A stretch of DNA of 40,125 nt from an uncultured Bacteroidales bacterium (GTDB taxonomy: Bacteria; Bacteroidota; Bacteroidia; Bacteroidales; Bacteroidaceae): NCBI GenBank assembly GCA_902801475.1, contig CADCIO010000030.1, positions 1 through 40,125 on the forward strand. The letters are read 5' to 3'. This document shows positions 1-6,682 of this stretch, in pieces. Made by a program: the position numbers and the translations under genes. Positions within the stretch are counted from its first letter, which is position 1; the number at the start of each line of letters is the position of its first letter. Below the pieces are notes generated by a model that was not told the origin of the DNA, ran no database searches, and saw only the letters and a program-made list of their open reading frames with translations.

Positions 1-79
1 ATACGCACGTACATGACGTGGACGCTCAGCGGACTGCGATTCTTGAATTCCAAACTTGGTTATCCCAATTTCTAAGGCT

Positions 80-2386
80 ATGAGTGTACACATGATTTAT
101 TACAAAGATGGCGGCGCAAAGTTCATGCGCCCCATCCACTCCCGAGAGGAGTACCTTAAGCTCAGGGACAGCGAGGAACAGCAGTCGGTGGTGAGGGCGG
201 TGAGAAGCGGCAATGCCCAACTGAAGAGCCGACTCATTCAGATGAACTACAGTTGCCTGCCCAATGAAGACGGTTCGCTGAAGGGAAGCAGCACGATGAG
301 CAAATCGGTGGGGATGGACATCGATTTCGTGGCACCCGATGAACTCTCAGCCGAAGAGAAGGAGGCTTGGCTGAAAGAGCGTATGCAGGGAGTGTCAGAA
401 CTGGTGCTGGGCAAGAAGGAGGAACTGGGTCTGCTGATGCTGGAAAGGTCAGCGACGAAGGGCTACCACTTGGTGTTCAAGCGCAAACCAGAACTCTCGC
501 AGGAGGAGAACCTGAAGTGGGCAAGCGAACTCTTGGGGGTGAAGTTCGATGAAAAAGCAAAGGACATCACGAGGGTGTTCTACACAACAACGGCACATGG
601 AGAGGATCTGATTTATTTTGATGATGAGCTGTTTGATAATAGTAGTGAGAGGTTGGAGGTAAGAGGTGAGAGGTTAGATAATAGTGGTGAGAGGTTAGAG
701 GTAAGAGGTGAGAGCAATAACCATAGTGATAACCATAACTCTCAACTGTCAACTCTCAACTCTCAACTTTACCCAGACAACTATCACGGCATCTCCTTCA
801 CGGACATTCTCCGCAAGTACTGGGAGCTGTTCAATGACGGTAAGCTGCCGATGAAGGGAGACAGGGACACGCTGACCTACCAATTGGCATGTGACCTCCG
901 CCACATCTGCGATAGGGATGCGGATTGGCTTGACCAAGTGATTCCCTGCTATGACGGGTTTCCATTGGAGGAGAAGAGGAAGAAGATTCAGAGTGCGTTG
1001 CAGGCCAAGTCGGAAGGGATGCCCTACAGGTTGAAGCAGGTGCTGCAAGCGTTGAAGTCAGTATCAGGTATCAAAGCTTGTGGTGGTACGATGACCACAC
1101 CACCGCCGATGCCCAAGAAACTGCCACCATTGGTGAAGCTGCTTACCAAGAACGTGCCCTGGTTCTACAAGCCAGCTGTGGCGACTGCCATCTTCCCAGC
1201 TTTAGCTGCCCACCTGCATGGGGTGAAGTTCCGCTACTGGGACAATGTGGAGCACGAGGCGACTTTCATGAATGTCTTGATAGGTAGGCAGTCCATTGGT
1301 AAGGGCTCCATCAAGAAACCTGTCGATTACATCATGGAGGACATCAGGCAACGTGACGAGCCCAACCGTCAACGTGAAGCAGATTGGAAGCAGAAGAACC
1401 CGGGCTCAAAGCCGAAGAAAGACCCCAGACCAACGGATATCTGTATTCAGATGCTCATTGACAACCTGACGGATGCTGTCTTCAACCAGCGCATCGTGGA
1501 TGCCAACAACAACGGCGAACGCTACATCTACACCATCGTGGATGAGGTCGAGGCGCTGAAGAAGGTGACATCGAAAGGAACAACAGAAGAGGTGGGTCTG
1601 CTCATTCGTAAAGCCTTCGACAACTCGCTGGCAGGTCAGGAACGTGTGGGGGCAGATTCTGTGAGCGGCATCGCTCCCTTGAGGTGGAACTTCAATGCCA
1701 GCACCACACCTCCCAATGCACGGAAGTTCTTCCACAAGATGGTGAATGACGGCACAGTGAGCCGACTGGACATCTCCACCATCATCCGCAATGACGATGA
1801 AGACGACACAGCCCCCATTCTGGGCATCTACGACCACGCCTTCGCACAGGAGCTGAAGCCCTACATCGACCGATTGGAAGCTGCCAATGGACTCATCGAA
1901 TGTGCACAGGCGAAGAAGCTGGCGCTCGACATCAGACAGGAGAACAAGGATGCCGCAAAGCTCTATGAGAGCGAGGCATACAGGGTGTTCAGCTATCGTG
2001 CCAACGTCATCGCCTGGCTGAAAGGAATGGTGCTGTATGTGGCTCATGGTTACAAGTGGAGCAAAGAGATTGCTGACTTCGTGCGCTGGACTCAGCAGTA
2101 CAACCTCTGGTGCAAGATGCTCTACTTTGGTCAGCAACTGGAAAAGGAACTGCGTGAGGAGGTGGAGATACAGCGCCAGTCGGGGCCACAGAACCTCTTG
2201 GAACTTCTGCCCGATGAATTCACCAAAGAACAGTACCGCCAGATGAGACGAGGTCAGGGCAGAAGCGGTGATGGCGATTCCACCCTACGTGTCTGGGCAA
2301 AACGTGGTTACATCGTTATTGATGAGAGCACAGGCAACTACTGTAAGACTGAAGAGTATAAAAAGAAATTCAGCAGACGCATTTGA
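80..2386 (+). CDS. VirE/BT4734-like primase-helicase family protein
   Basis: The protein resembles the Bacteroidota VirE / BT4734-like family, which usually sits on mobile or integrated elements and is thought to act in DNA replication. The N-terminal third is the BT4734-like domain (MDIDF and GYHLVFKR regions). A primase-C-terminal-like helical part follows (YWELFNDGKLP, DWLDQVIPCYDGF). The centre is a DUF3987-like NTPase with a degenerate Walker A (GRQSIGKGS) and a Walker B-like YTIVDEVE. The C-terminus resembles a winged helix (RVWAKRGYIVIDE). I chose the ATG at 80, because the frame upstream offers only a TTG at 56. At about residues 187-231, between the N-terminal and primase-like parts, lies a low-complexity stretch made of 7-bp tandem repeats, including two copies of a 14-residue unit (DNSSERLEV.. 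and DNSGERLEV..). The family call is from remembered sequence character; the biochemical role is inferred. Confidence 0.8.
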   Translation: MSVHMIYYKDGGAKFMRPIHSREEYLKLRDSEEQQSVVRAVRSGNAQLKSRLIQMNYSCLPNEDGSLKGSSTMSKSVGMDIDFVAPDELSAEEKEAWLKERMQGVSELVLGKKEELGLLMLERSATKGYHLVFKRKPELSQEENLKWASELLGVKFDEKAKDITRVFYTTTAHGEDLIYFDDELFDNSSERLEVRGERLDNSGERLEVRGESNNHSDNHNSQLSTLNSQLYPDNYHGISFTDILRKYWELFNDGKLPMKGDRDTLTYQLACDLRHICDRDADWLDQVIPCYDGFPLEEKRKKIQSALQAKSEGMPYRLKQVLQALKSVSGIKACGGTMTTPPPMPKKLPPLVKLLTKNVPWFYKPAVATAIFPALAAHLHGVKFRYWDNVEHEATFMNVLIGRQSIGKGSIKKPVDYIMEDIRQRDEPNRQREADWKQKNPGSKPKKDPRPTDICIQMLIDNLTDAVFNQRIVDANNNGERYIYTIVDEVEALKKVTSKGTTEEVGLLIRKAFDNSLAGQERVGADSVSGIAPLRWNFNASTTPPNARKFFHKMVNDGTVSRLDISTIIRNDDEDDTAPILGIYDHAFAQELKPYIDRLEAANGLIECAQAKKLALDIRQENKDAAKLYESEAYRVFSYRANVIAWLKGMVLYVAHGYKWSKEIADFVRWTQQYNLWCKMLYFGQQLEKELREEVEIQRQSGPQNLLELLPDEFTKEQYRQMRRGQGRSGDGDSTLRVWAKRGYIVIDESTGNYCKTEEYKKKFSRRI
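640..716 (+). repeat. Heptamer array NAGAGGT, 11 units, inside a coding sequence
   Basis: Eleven consecutive 7-bp units, most matching NAGAGGT (GAGAGGT, AAGAGGT, TAGAGGT), with degenerate units at the start (TAGTAGT) and in the middle (TAGATAA, TAGTGGT). A 42-bp sub-block (six units, 14 codons) is present twice, starting at 638 and 680, so the array has itself been duplicated. It forms the left half of a bipartite element with the array at 737-771. Confidence 0.85.
737..771 (+). repeat. Heptamer array AACTCTC, 5 units, inside a coding sequence
   Basis: Five 7-bp units: units 1, 3 and 4 are AACTCTC, unit 2 is AACTGTC and unit 5 is AACTTTA. Read on the minus strand in the phase AGTTGAG, the order is same, same, altered (AGTTGAC), same, decayed. 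Together with the array at 640-716 the element is 132 bp (44 codons), so the reading frame is kept. Confidence 0.85.
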
Positions 2387-2556
2387 AAAAGCGTTACAGT
2401 TACAGTTGTTACAGTTAAATATTTTAAGTTTCGCAAGCTCAACTTTTGAGGGGCAAGGGGCAAGGAGCGGGGGGCAAGAGGAATGTTCTGTTCGCTTGTT
2501 TGCCATTTTTGTATGTATGAGAACTCAACTTAGAAAGTTGAGTTAAATATTATACC
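2387..2556. other. Convergent intergenic region with repeats and hairpins, no gene seen
   Basis: Between the convergent genes I see no credible coding frame. The region holds three GTTACA-type copies (about 2394-2415, period 6 then irregular), a small inverted repeat CTCAA/TTGAG near 2439-2451, the GGGGCAA heptamer array, and a perfect 10-bp stem with a 3-nt loop (AACTCAACTT, 2522-2531, pairing with 2535-2544). Immediately to the right is the GC-rich repeat with its terminator. Confidence 0.6.
2450..2484 (+). repeat. Heptamer array GGGGCAA, 5 units
   Basis: Units 1, 2 and 4 are GGGGCAA, unit 3 is GGAGCGG and unit 5 is GAGGAAT, for exactly 35 bp. This is the same same-same-altered-same-decayed order as at 31930, 31998, 34435, 34502 and 37418, although the unit sequence is unrelated. 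Confidence 0.85.
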
Positions 2557-2637
2557 AACCAGCCCACGCGCTGGGCGAAAGTTCCATGCGGAAAATATGA
2601 TAATCACGACCTCAGATTTTGGGGTCGTGATTTTTTT
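2557..2637 (+). repeat. 3'-end repeat module: GC-rich hairpin plus terminator (copy 1)
   Basis: The module starts with AACCAGCCCACGCGCTGG, in which GCCCA and TGGGC can pair. It continues through GTTCCATGCGG and ends in a terminator hairpin with stem AATCACGACC/GGTCGTGATT. A second copy lies in the opposite orientation at 39969-40043 and differs at only a few positions. The GC-rich half is also found inside priA at 4852-4872. It looks like a REP-type palindromic repeat, but no associated transposase gene is visible here. Confidence 0.75.
2602..2632. terminator. Bidirectional intrinsic terminator between convergent genes
   Basis: A 10-bp stem AATCACGACC (2602-2611) pairs with GGTCGTGATT (2623-2632) and is followed by a T run. 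It lies between the stop at 2386 (plus) and the stop at 2652 (minus) and could serve both. The same stem is reused at 37118 and 39970. Confidence 0.8.
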
Positions 2638-2651
2638 GTGTGGTGACAAAA

Positions 2652-3647
2652 TCATTTCCCAAGAAGTTTCTTTTCGACGTATGACTTTATTTCTTGACCT
2701 TCGGTTTCTGAGAGTGCGGCTTTGCTTTCTTTGCTGATTTTTCTTTCAGAAAGGTAATGGTTCCTTTGACCGGAGTAGCTTCTTGTTGGTTCTTCTGAGT
2801 AGGCGTTGTCTGCACTGTGAAACCGGCTTCTTTCATACGTTGGTCGACAAGATTGTCCAACCAGCCCTTTAAGTTTTCCTTCTTTCCCATTGATGAAAAC
2901 ACTTGTGATTTTATTGGTCCATTGATCTGCAAATTCCTTGAATGACTCTATGGTGACTTGGTCGCCCAATTTCCAGGTGGGCATAGAGAAGTATATCTCA
3001 TTTTCAGTAATCGTGGCATCAAGCGGCAAGTCTTCTGTACTTTCCTTATTGAACACATCTTGTACGACGGCCATTTCCCGCTGGGTCAGACTTTTACTGA
3101 AGGGGACATGAATGAACAGGGTGCATTCGCCATTCAGCAATTTTTCGTCTGTCACCTCTGCATCGTCTATCTCGCCAAGATTCTCAATAAAAGCATCTTG
3201 TCTTGCTGCTTCTGCCACATAACTGATGGCCTGAAGTGTCCTATCGTAGGCCTCTTGCGATGGGGCTTGTACGCCCACCTTGAAGCTGTACTCTTCACCT
3301 CCAATCCAAGCACCTCCTGCCTCTTCTAAGGAGAAAGTGGCGCCAGTCTTCTCAGTCACCTCTTTCAAGATGAGCTGCATTTCCGCATTTCTTCGATTGT
3401 AGATTCTCTTCAATGCTTTCCCTGCCTTTCGAAGCTGTTTCTTGCTGGAATCAGGGTTTCTGAGCGTTTCCTTTGCCTGCCTATAGGCTGTTTCATCCAC
3501 AGCGTCCATAGTTCCAAGCCTTCCACTTGCATTTTGAGTAATACTTACCGTGCTGGAAACATCCCCTTCATCAGTAAAATTCAACACTGCCACCTTTGTC
3601 ATCAAGGTGATCAGCAGCATTTGTATCAATGAAACAATCATTACCAT
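2652..3647 (-). CDS. Hypothetical protein, probably frameshifted near the 3' end
   Basis: I do not recognise this gene. It begins with a short hydrophobic stretch (MVMIVSLIQMLLITLM), perhaps a signal peptide or anchor. Soluble, charged sequence follows, with a basic helix (KKQLRKAGKALKRIYNRRN) near residues 68-86. Up to about residue 258 (..VFINGKE) it reads like a normal protein. Beyond that the open frame becomes unlike protein (GQSCRPTYERSRF..). In the next frame, 2687-2890 gives convincing sequence (NLKGWLDNLVDQRMKEAGFTV, then a lysine-rich tail PHSQKPKVKK) ending at TAA. A one-base change in the purine run near 2880 would join the two. A TACCTTTG -7 box lies 26 bp upstream of the start. 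The natural product may therefore be about 325 residues with a different end. Confidence 0.6.
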   Translation of the reverse strand: MVMIVSLIQMLLITLMTKVAVLNFTDEGDVSSTVSITQNASGRLGTMDAVDETAYRQAKETLRNPDSSKKQLRKAGKALKRIYNRRNAEMQLILKEVTEKTGATFSLEEAGGAWIGGEEYSFKVGVQAPSQEAYDRTLQAISYVAEAARQDAFIENLGEIDDAEVTDEKLLNGECTLFIHVPFSKSLTQREMAVVQDVFNKESTEDLPLDATITENEIYFSMPTWKLGDQVTIESFKEFADQWTNKITSVFINGKEGKLKGLVGQSCRPTYERSRFHSADNAYSEEPTRSYSGQRNHYLSERKISKESKAALSETEGQEIKSYVEKKLLGK

Positions 3648-3672
3648 CTTTGTCTTTCTATATTTTGCCGTA

Positions 3673-3680
3673 CAAAGGTA
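3673..3680 (-). promoter_or_regulatory. Bacteroidota -7 promoter box for the 3647 gene
   Basis: TACCTTTG on the minus strand, 26 bp upstream of the ATG at 3647, matches the TAnnTTTG consensus. No clean TTTG is seen at -33. The region just upstream is the 8-bp repeat array. Confidence 0.6.
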
Positions 3681-3683
3681 GAG

Positions 3684-3723
3684 AAAATTGGAGAATTGAA
3701 GAATTGAAAGATTGAAAATTTGA
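3684..3723 (+). repeat. Octamer array AGAATTGA, 5 units (left half)
   Basis: Five 8-bp units: AAAATTGG, two of AGAATTGA, then AAGATTGA and AAATTTGA. Its sequence GAATTGAAGAA (3693-3703) is an exact inverted match to TTCTTCAATTC in the right half (3779-3789), so the pair can form a stem across a 75-bp loop. It sits directly upstream of the -7 box of the minus-strand gene. Confidence 0.75.
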
Positions 3724-3762
3724 AATATGGGGTGAAAAAAACAGGTTATATCATCATTTTAA

Positions 3763-3794
3763 TCCTTCAATCCTTTACTTCTTCAATTCTATTT
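3763..3794 (+). repeat. Octamer array TCCTTCAA, 4 units (right half)
   Basis: Four 8-bp units, TCCTTCAA, TCCTTTAC, TTCTTCAA and TTCTATTT. It is the inverted partner of 3684-3723. The array overlaps the likely -33 region of the plus-strand gene and ends just before its -7 box at 3797. Confidence 0.7.
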
Positions 3795-3796
3795 TG

Positions 3797-3804
3797 TATC
3801 TTTG
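3797..3804 (+). promoter_or_regulatory. Bacteroidota -7 promoter box for the 3850 gene
   Basis: TATCTTTG matches TAnnTTTG. A TTTA, a near-match to the -33 TTTG, stands 19 bp upstream. The start codon is 45 bp downstream. Confidence 0.7.
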
Positions 3805-3849
3805 TCCCCGAAAATCTTTTTACATTTATTTCTCTAAAACTTAAAACGT

Positions 3850-4473
3850 ATGAAAAAGAACATTTTGAGTCTTGCTGTCATCGTGGCAGCCCTCGCTTTC
3901 GCAATGCCTTCTCAGGCACAGATTAAATTCGGTATCAAGGGTGGTTTGAATGTTGACAACATCAACCTGAAGCATGCACAAGCCAACGTCAGTGCCAAGA
4001 ACCGCACGGGTTTCTTTGCTGGTGTAACTGCCGATGTGACCATTCCTCTCGCAGGTCTCGGTGCAGACATCGCAGTGCTGTATGATAACAAGGTGGTTGG
4101 CATTTCTGACGGAACAACTGAAGCCAACAAGACTATGCACTATATCGACTTGCCCATCAACGCAAAATATACAGTAGGTTTCAGCAGCTTGGTCAGCGCC
4201 TATATCGCTACGGGTCCTCAGTTCTCTTGGAACGTGGGTGACAGAAGTTGGAAACCTGCTAACATCAACCAAGATTGGGAACTGAAAAAGTCTGAATTCT
4301 CTTGGAATGTTGGATGCGGCGTTACAGCCCTCAGCCATGTTCGCGTGGGTTACAATTACAACATTGCTTTGGGCAAGACTGCCGAAATTACACCACTTGG
4401 CATTGGCACAAGTGCAGTGAAGGGTAAACTGAAGAACAACACCCATCAGATTTCTCTGACTTACCTCTTCTAA
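3850..4473 (+). CDS. Outer-membrane beta-barrel protein (porin family, OMP_b-brl type)
   Basis: A 207-residue protein with a clear signal peptide (MKKNILSLAVIVAALAFA, probable cleavage after SQA). Alternating beta-strand sequence follows (KFGIKGGLNVDNI, GFFAGVTADVTIPL, YIDLPINAKYTVG, SLVSAYIATGPQFSW) and the chain ends in a terminal aromatic (SLTYLF), as expected for an outer-membrane barrel. Length and opening fit the small eight-stranded porin/PorT-like family of Bacteroidota. Function beyond an outer-membrane barrel is not visible. It has its own promoter and is followed after 3 bp by priA, so the two are probably co-transcribed. Confidence 0.8.
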   Translation: MKKNILSLAVIVAALAFAMPSQAQIKFGIKGGLNVDNINLKHAQANVSAKNRTGFFAGVTADVTIPLAGLGADIAVLYDNKVVGISDGTTEANKTMHYIDLPINAKYTVGFSSLVSAYIATGPQFSWNVGDRSWKPANINQDWELKKSEFSWNVGCGVTALSHVRVGYNYNIALGKTAEITPLGIGTSAVKGKLKNNTHQISLTYLF

Positions 4474-4476
4474 TGG

Positions 4477-6498
4477 ATGTTTGCTGACATCACACTTCCC
4501 ATACCATTCGACAGCTTCACATACCTCGTTCCTCCTGATTTGGAGGCAAGAGTGATGCGAGGCTGTCGAGTTGTTGTGCCCCTTGGCAAGAACAAAATTT
4601 ATACGGGTGTGGTGCTCAGCACACACAACAATGCCCCACAAGGGGTTGAAATCAAAGCCATCATGGAGGTGCTGGATGAGCGCCCTGTGGTGAACGAACA
4701 ACAGTTTACGTTCTGGCAATGGATTGCCAACTACTATCTTTGTCCGTTGGGCGATGTGATGAAGGCTGGACTTCCTGGTGCCATGAAACCAACTGACGAG
4801 AAAGCACTCAAAGCGTCTTCCCGCAAAAGAAAAGCTATTAAAAGTGACCTATCGCCCAGCGCGTGGGCTGGTCAACTTTCCCCCCTTTCCCCTGCCCAAC
4901 AGAAGGCTTTTGACGAGATAGAGGTCTCGTTCCTCGACAAGAACGTCACCCTCCTGCATGGAGTCACGTCATCGGGCAAGACAGAAATTTACATCCACCT
5001 CATCGACAAGTGTTTACAACAAGGGAAGCAGGTGCTGTACCTCTTGCCCGAAATTGCTTTGACCACCCAAATCACGGAGCGTCTCCGCTGTATCTTTGGT
5101 GACAAGATGGGGGTGTATCATTCGAAGTTTACGGATGGGCAACGACTGGAAGTCTATCAACGGCAAGCCTCCGACCAGCCCTACCAACTCATCCTTGGAG
5201 TGCGCTCCAGCATCTTTTTACCTTTCCAAAGCTTGGGATTGGTCATCGTGGACGAAGAACATGAACAGAGTTACAAGCAACAGGAACCTGCACCTCGCTA
5301 TCATGCCAGAAATGCAGCCATCATGTTGGCACAGATGTTCAAGGCAAAGACACTGTTAGGCACAGCCACTCCGTCTTTCGAAGTGTATCATTGGGCACGT
5401 AAAAAACTTTATGGATACGTGCAACTCACCCAACGTTACAGAAACATGCAACTGCCTACCATCGAGGTGGTTGACACAAAGGAAGCCAAGCGCAAGCGTC
5501 TGATGAAGGGAGCGTTCTCACCCCGTCTCATTGAGGTGATGAAAAATGCCCTTGAACGCAAGGAGCAAATCATCCTTTTCCAGAACCGACGCGGTTTCTC
5601 TTCGTTCATCGAGTGTAAGACCTGTGGATGGGTGCCTCGATGCCCTCATTGCGACGTGACGTTGACCCTCCACAAGAAGACCTCCACGATGACTTGTCAC
5701 TATTGCGGCTACACCACCCGCATTCCTGAGCGATGTCCTGCCTGCGAAGAAAGCAAGTTCGTGGATATAGGTACAGGTACTGAGAAAGTGGAGGAACAAA
5801 TCGCCCAACTCTTTGAAGGTGCCACTACCCTACGCATGGATCTTGACACTGCCACAACCAGAGCCCAGTTCGAGCGCATCATCAGCGACTTTTCGACCCA
5901 CAAGGCAGACATTCTCGTGGGTACGCAAATGGTGACGAAAGGACTGGATTTCGACCGTGTGTCGGTTGTAGGCATTCTCGATGCCGACACGATGCTCAAC
6001 CTGCCCGATTTCCGCAGTTATGAACGTACATTCCAAACGCTCAGCCAGGTGGCAGGAAGAGCTGGACGCAACAATACGGCAGGACACGTCATCCTCCAAA
6101 CACGATCGGCCGACAGCGACATCATCCGCCAAATCACGCAGAACGACTATTGGCAGATGTTCTGTACACAAATGGAAGAACGTCAGATGTTTAAGTACCC
6201 TCCGTTCGTACGCCTCATTTATGTCTATCTGCGCCATAAGGACAACGAACTGCTGGAGCATCTTGCAGACGATATGGGCACACGTCTGCGTGCCGTCTTT
6301 GGCGACAGGGTACTGGGTCCCGACAGTCCTCCTGTGGGGCGTATCCACTCGCTCTACATTCGTAAAATCATGCTCAAAATTGAGCGTCGTGCCTCCATCG
6401 AGAAGGTGCGTCAGCACCTCCTTGCCATCCAGCAACAGATGCAGACGATGCCCATCGCTAAGAACCTCAACATCTACTACGACGTTGACCCGCTTTAG
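4477..6498 (+). CDS. priA: Primosomal protein N' (replication restart helicase PriA)
   Basis: PriA restarts stalled replication forks as a 3'-to-5' helicase and loads the replicative helicase. The N-terminus is the 3'-DNA-end binding domain (ADITLPIPFDSFTYLVP; VVVPLGKNKIYTGVV). The Walker A motif is GVTSSGKTEIYI near residue 162 and the DEAH-type box is VDEEHEQSYKQ. The zinc-binding cysteines lie in CKTCGWVPRCPHCDVTL and CHYCGYTTRIPERCPAC. The C-terminus has VAGRAGR and the usual PriA C-terminal domain. At 673 residues it is short: only about 60 residues separate the N-terminal domain from Walker A, where a winged-helix domain of roughly 100 residues is normally found. That gap contains the GC-rich repeat (4852-4872), read as SPSAWAG. 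The start ATG lies 3 bp after the upstream stop. The call is secure; domain loss is inferred. Confidence 0.95.
   Translation: MFADITLPIPFDSFTYLVPPDLEARVMRGCRVVVPLGKNKIYTGVVLSTHNNAPQGVEIKAIMEVLDERPVVNEQQFTFWQWIANYYLCPLGDVMKAGLPGAMKPTDEKALKASSRKRKAIKSDLSPSAWAGQLSPLSPAQQKAFDEIEVSFLDKNVTLLHGVTSSGKTEIYIHLIDKCLQQGKQVLYLLPEIALTTQITERLRCIFGDKMGVYHSKFTDGQRLEVYQRQASDQPYQLILGVRSSIFLPFQSLGLVIVDEEHEQSYKQQEPAPRYHARNAAIMLAQMFKAKTLLGTATPSFEVYHWARKKLYGYVQLTQRYRNMQLPTIEVVDTKEAKRKRLMKGAFSPRLIEVMKNALERKEQIILFQNRRGFSSFIECKTCGWVPRCPHCDVTLTLHKKTSTMTCHYCGYTTRIPERCPACEESKFVDIGTGTEKVEEQIAQLFEGATTLRMDLDTATTRAQFERIISDFSTHKADILVGTQMVTKGLDFDRVSVVGILDADTMLNLPDFRSYERTFQTLSQVAGRAGRNNTAGHVILQTRSADSDIIRQITQNDYWQMFCTQMEERQMFKYPPFVRLIYVYLRHKDNELLEHLADDMGTRLRAVFGDRVLGPDSPPVGRIHSLYIRKIMLKIERRASIEKVRQHLLAIQQQMQTMPIAKNLNIYYDVDPL
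4852..4872 (+). repeat. Copy of the GC-rich hairpin repeat inside priA
   Basis: The 21 bases are identical to 40022-40042 and, on the opposite strand, to 2558-2578. They contain GCCCA-GCGCG-TGGGC, a hairpin with a 5-bp stem. Elsewhere the sequence is intergenic; here it is translated in frame at the point where PriA lacks its usual inter-domain region. Confidence 0.8.
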
Positions 6499-6548
6499 AA
6501 GCGCTTTAGACGAACACTTCTCCCTTTTGCACTCTTTTCGTTCATTTG

Positions 6549-6563
6549 AGCATTAAAAATGCT
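6549..6563 (+). terminator. Possible weak terminator after priA
   Basis: AGCATT and AATGCT form a 6-bp stem with an AAA loop, followed by an AT-rich stretch without a strong T run. It lies 50 bp after the priA stop and upstream of the etf promoter. The call is weak. Confidence 0.3.
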
Positions 6564-6593
6564 ATATTTCATTGTGGAACGGAAAAAATTTCG

Positions 6594-6601
6594 TACCTTT
6601 G
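6594..6601 (+). promoter_or_regulatory. Bacteroidota -7 promoter box for the etf operon
   Basis: TACCTTTG matches TAnnTTTG, with TTG 19 bp upstream (6572-6574) as the -33 element. The leader to etfB is about 75 nt and contains a stable hairpin at 6618-6636. Confidence 0.75.
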
Positions 6602-6617
6602 CACCTGTTAATATTTT

Positions 6618-6636
6618 GTCTTGTTGAAAACAAGAC
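6618..6636 (+). promoter_or_regulatory. Hairpin in the etfB leader
   Basis: GTCTTGTT pairs perfectly with AACAAGAC over 8 bp with a GAA loop. It is close to the expected 5' end of the transcript and has no T run after it. It could stabilise the mRNA or bind a regulator; neither is shown by sequence alone. Confidence 0.4.
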
Positions 6637-6682
6637 TAACCAATAGCGGAAACATATTCCAAAACAATCAATACATTAACTT

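Noticed and set aside
1..79. Upstream gene end at the left edge
   Set aside because: Fewer than 80 bases precede the first start codon and no frame there shows recognisable protein sequence.
1406..2137. Long open frame on the minus strand opposite the VirE-like gene
   Set aside because: It lies entirely opposite a well-supported gene, has no recognisable motif and reads as a frame shadow. The same holds for other long antisense frames opposite thrA, etfA, gldM and the HD gene.
2394..2420. GTTACA-type short repeat right after the VirE-like gene
   Set aside because: Spacing is 6 bp and then irregular, so it does not fit the 7-bp arrays, and it is too short to call on its own.
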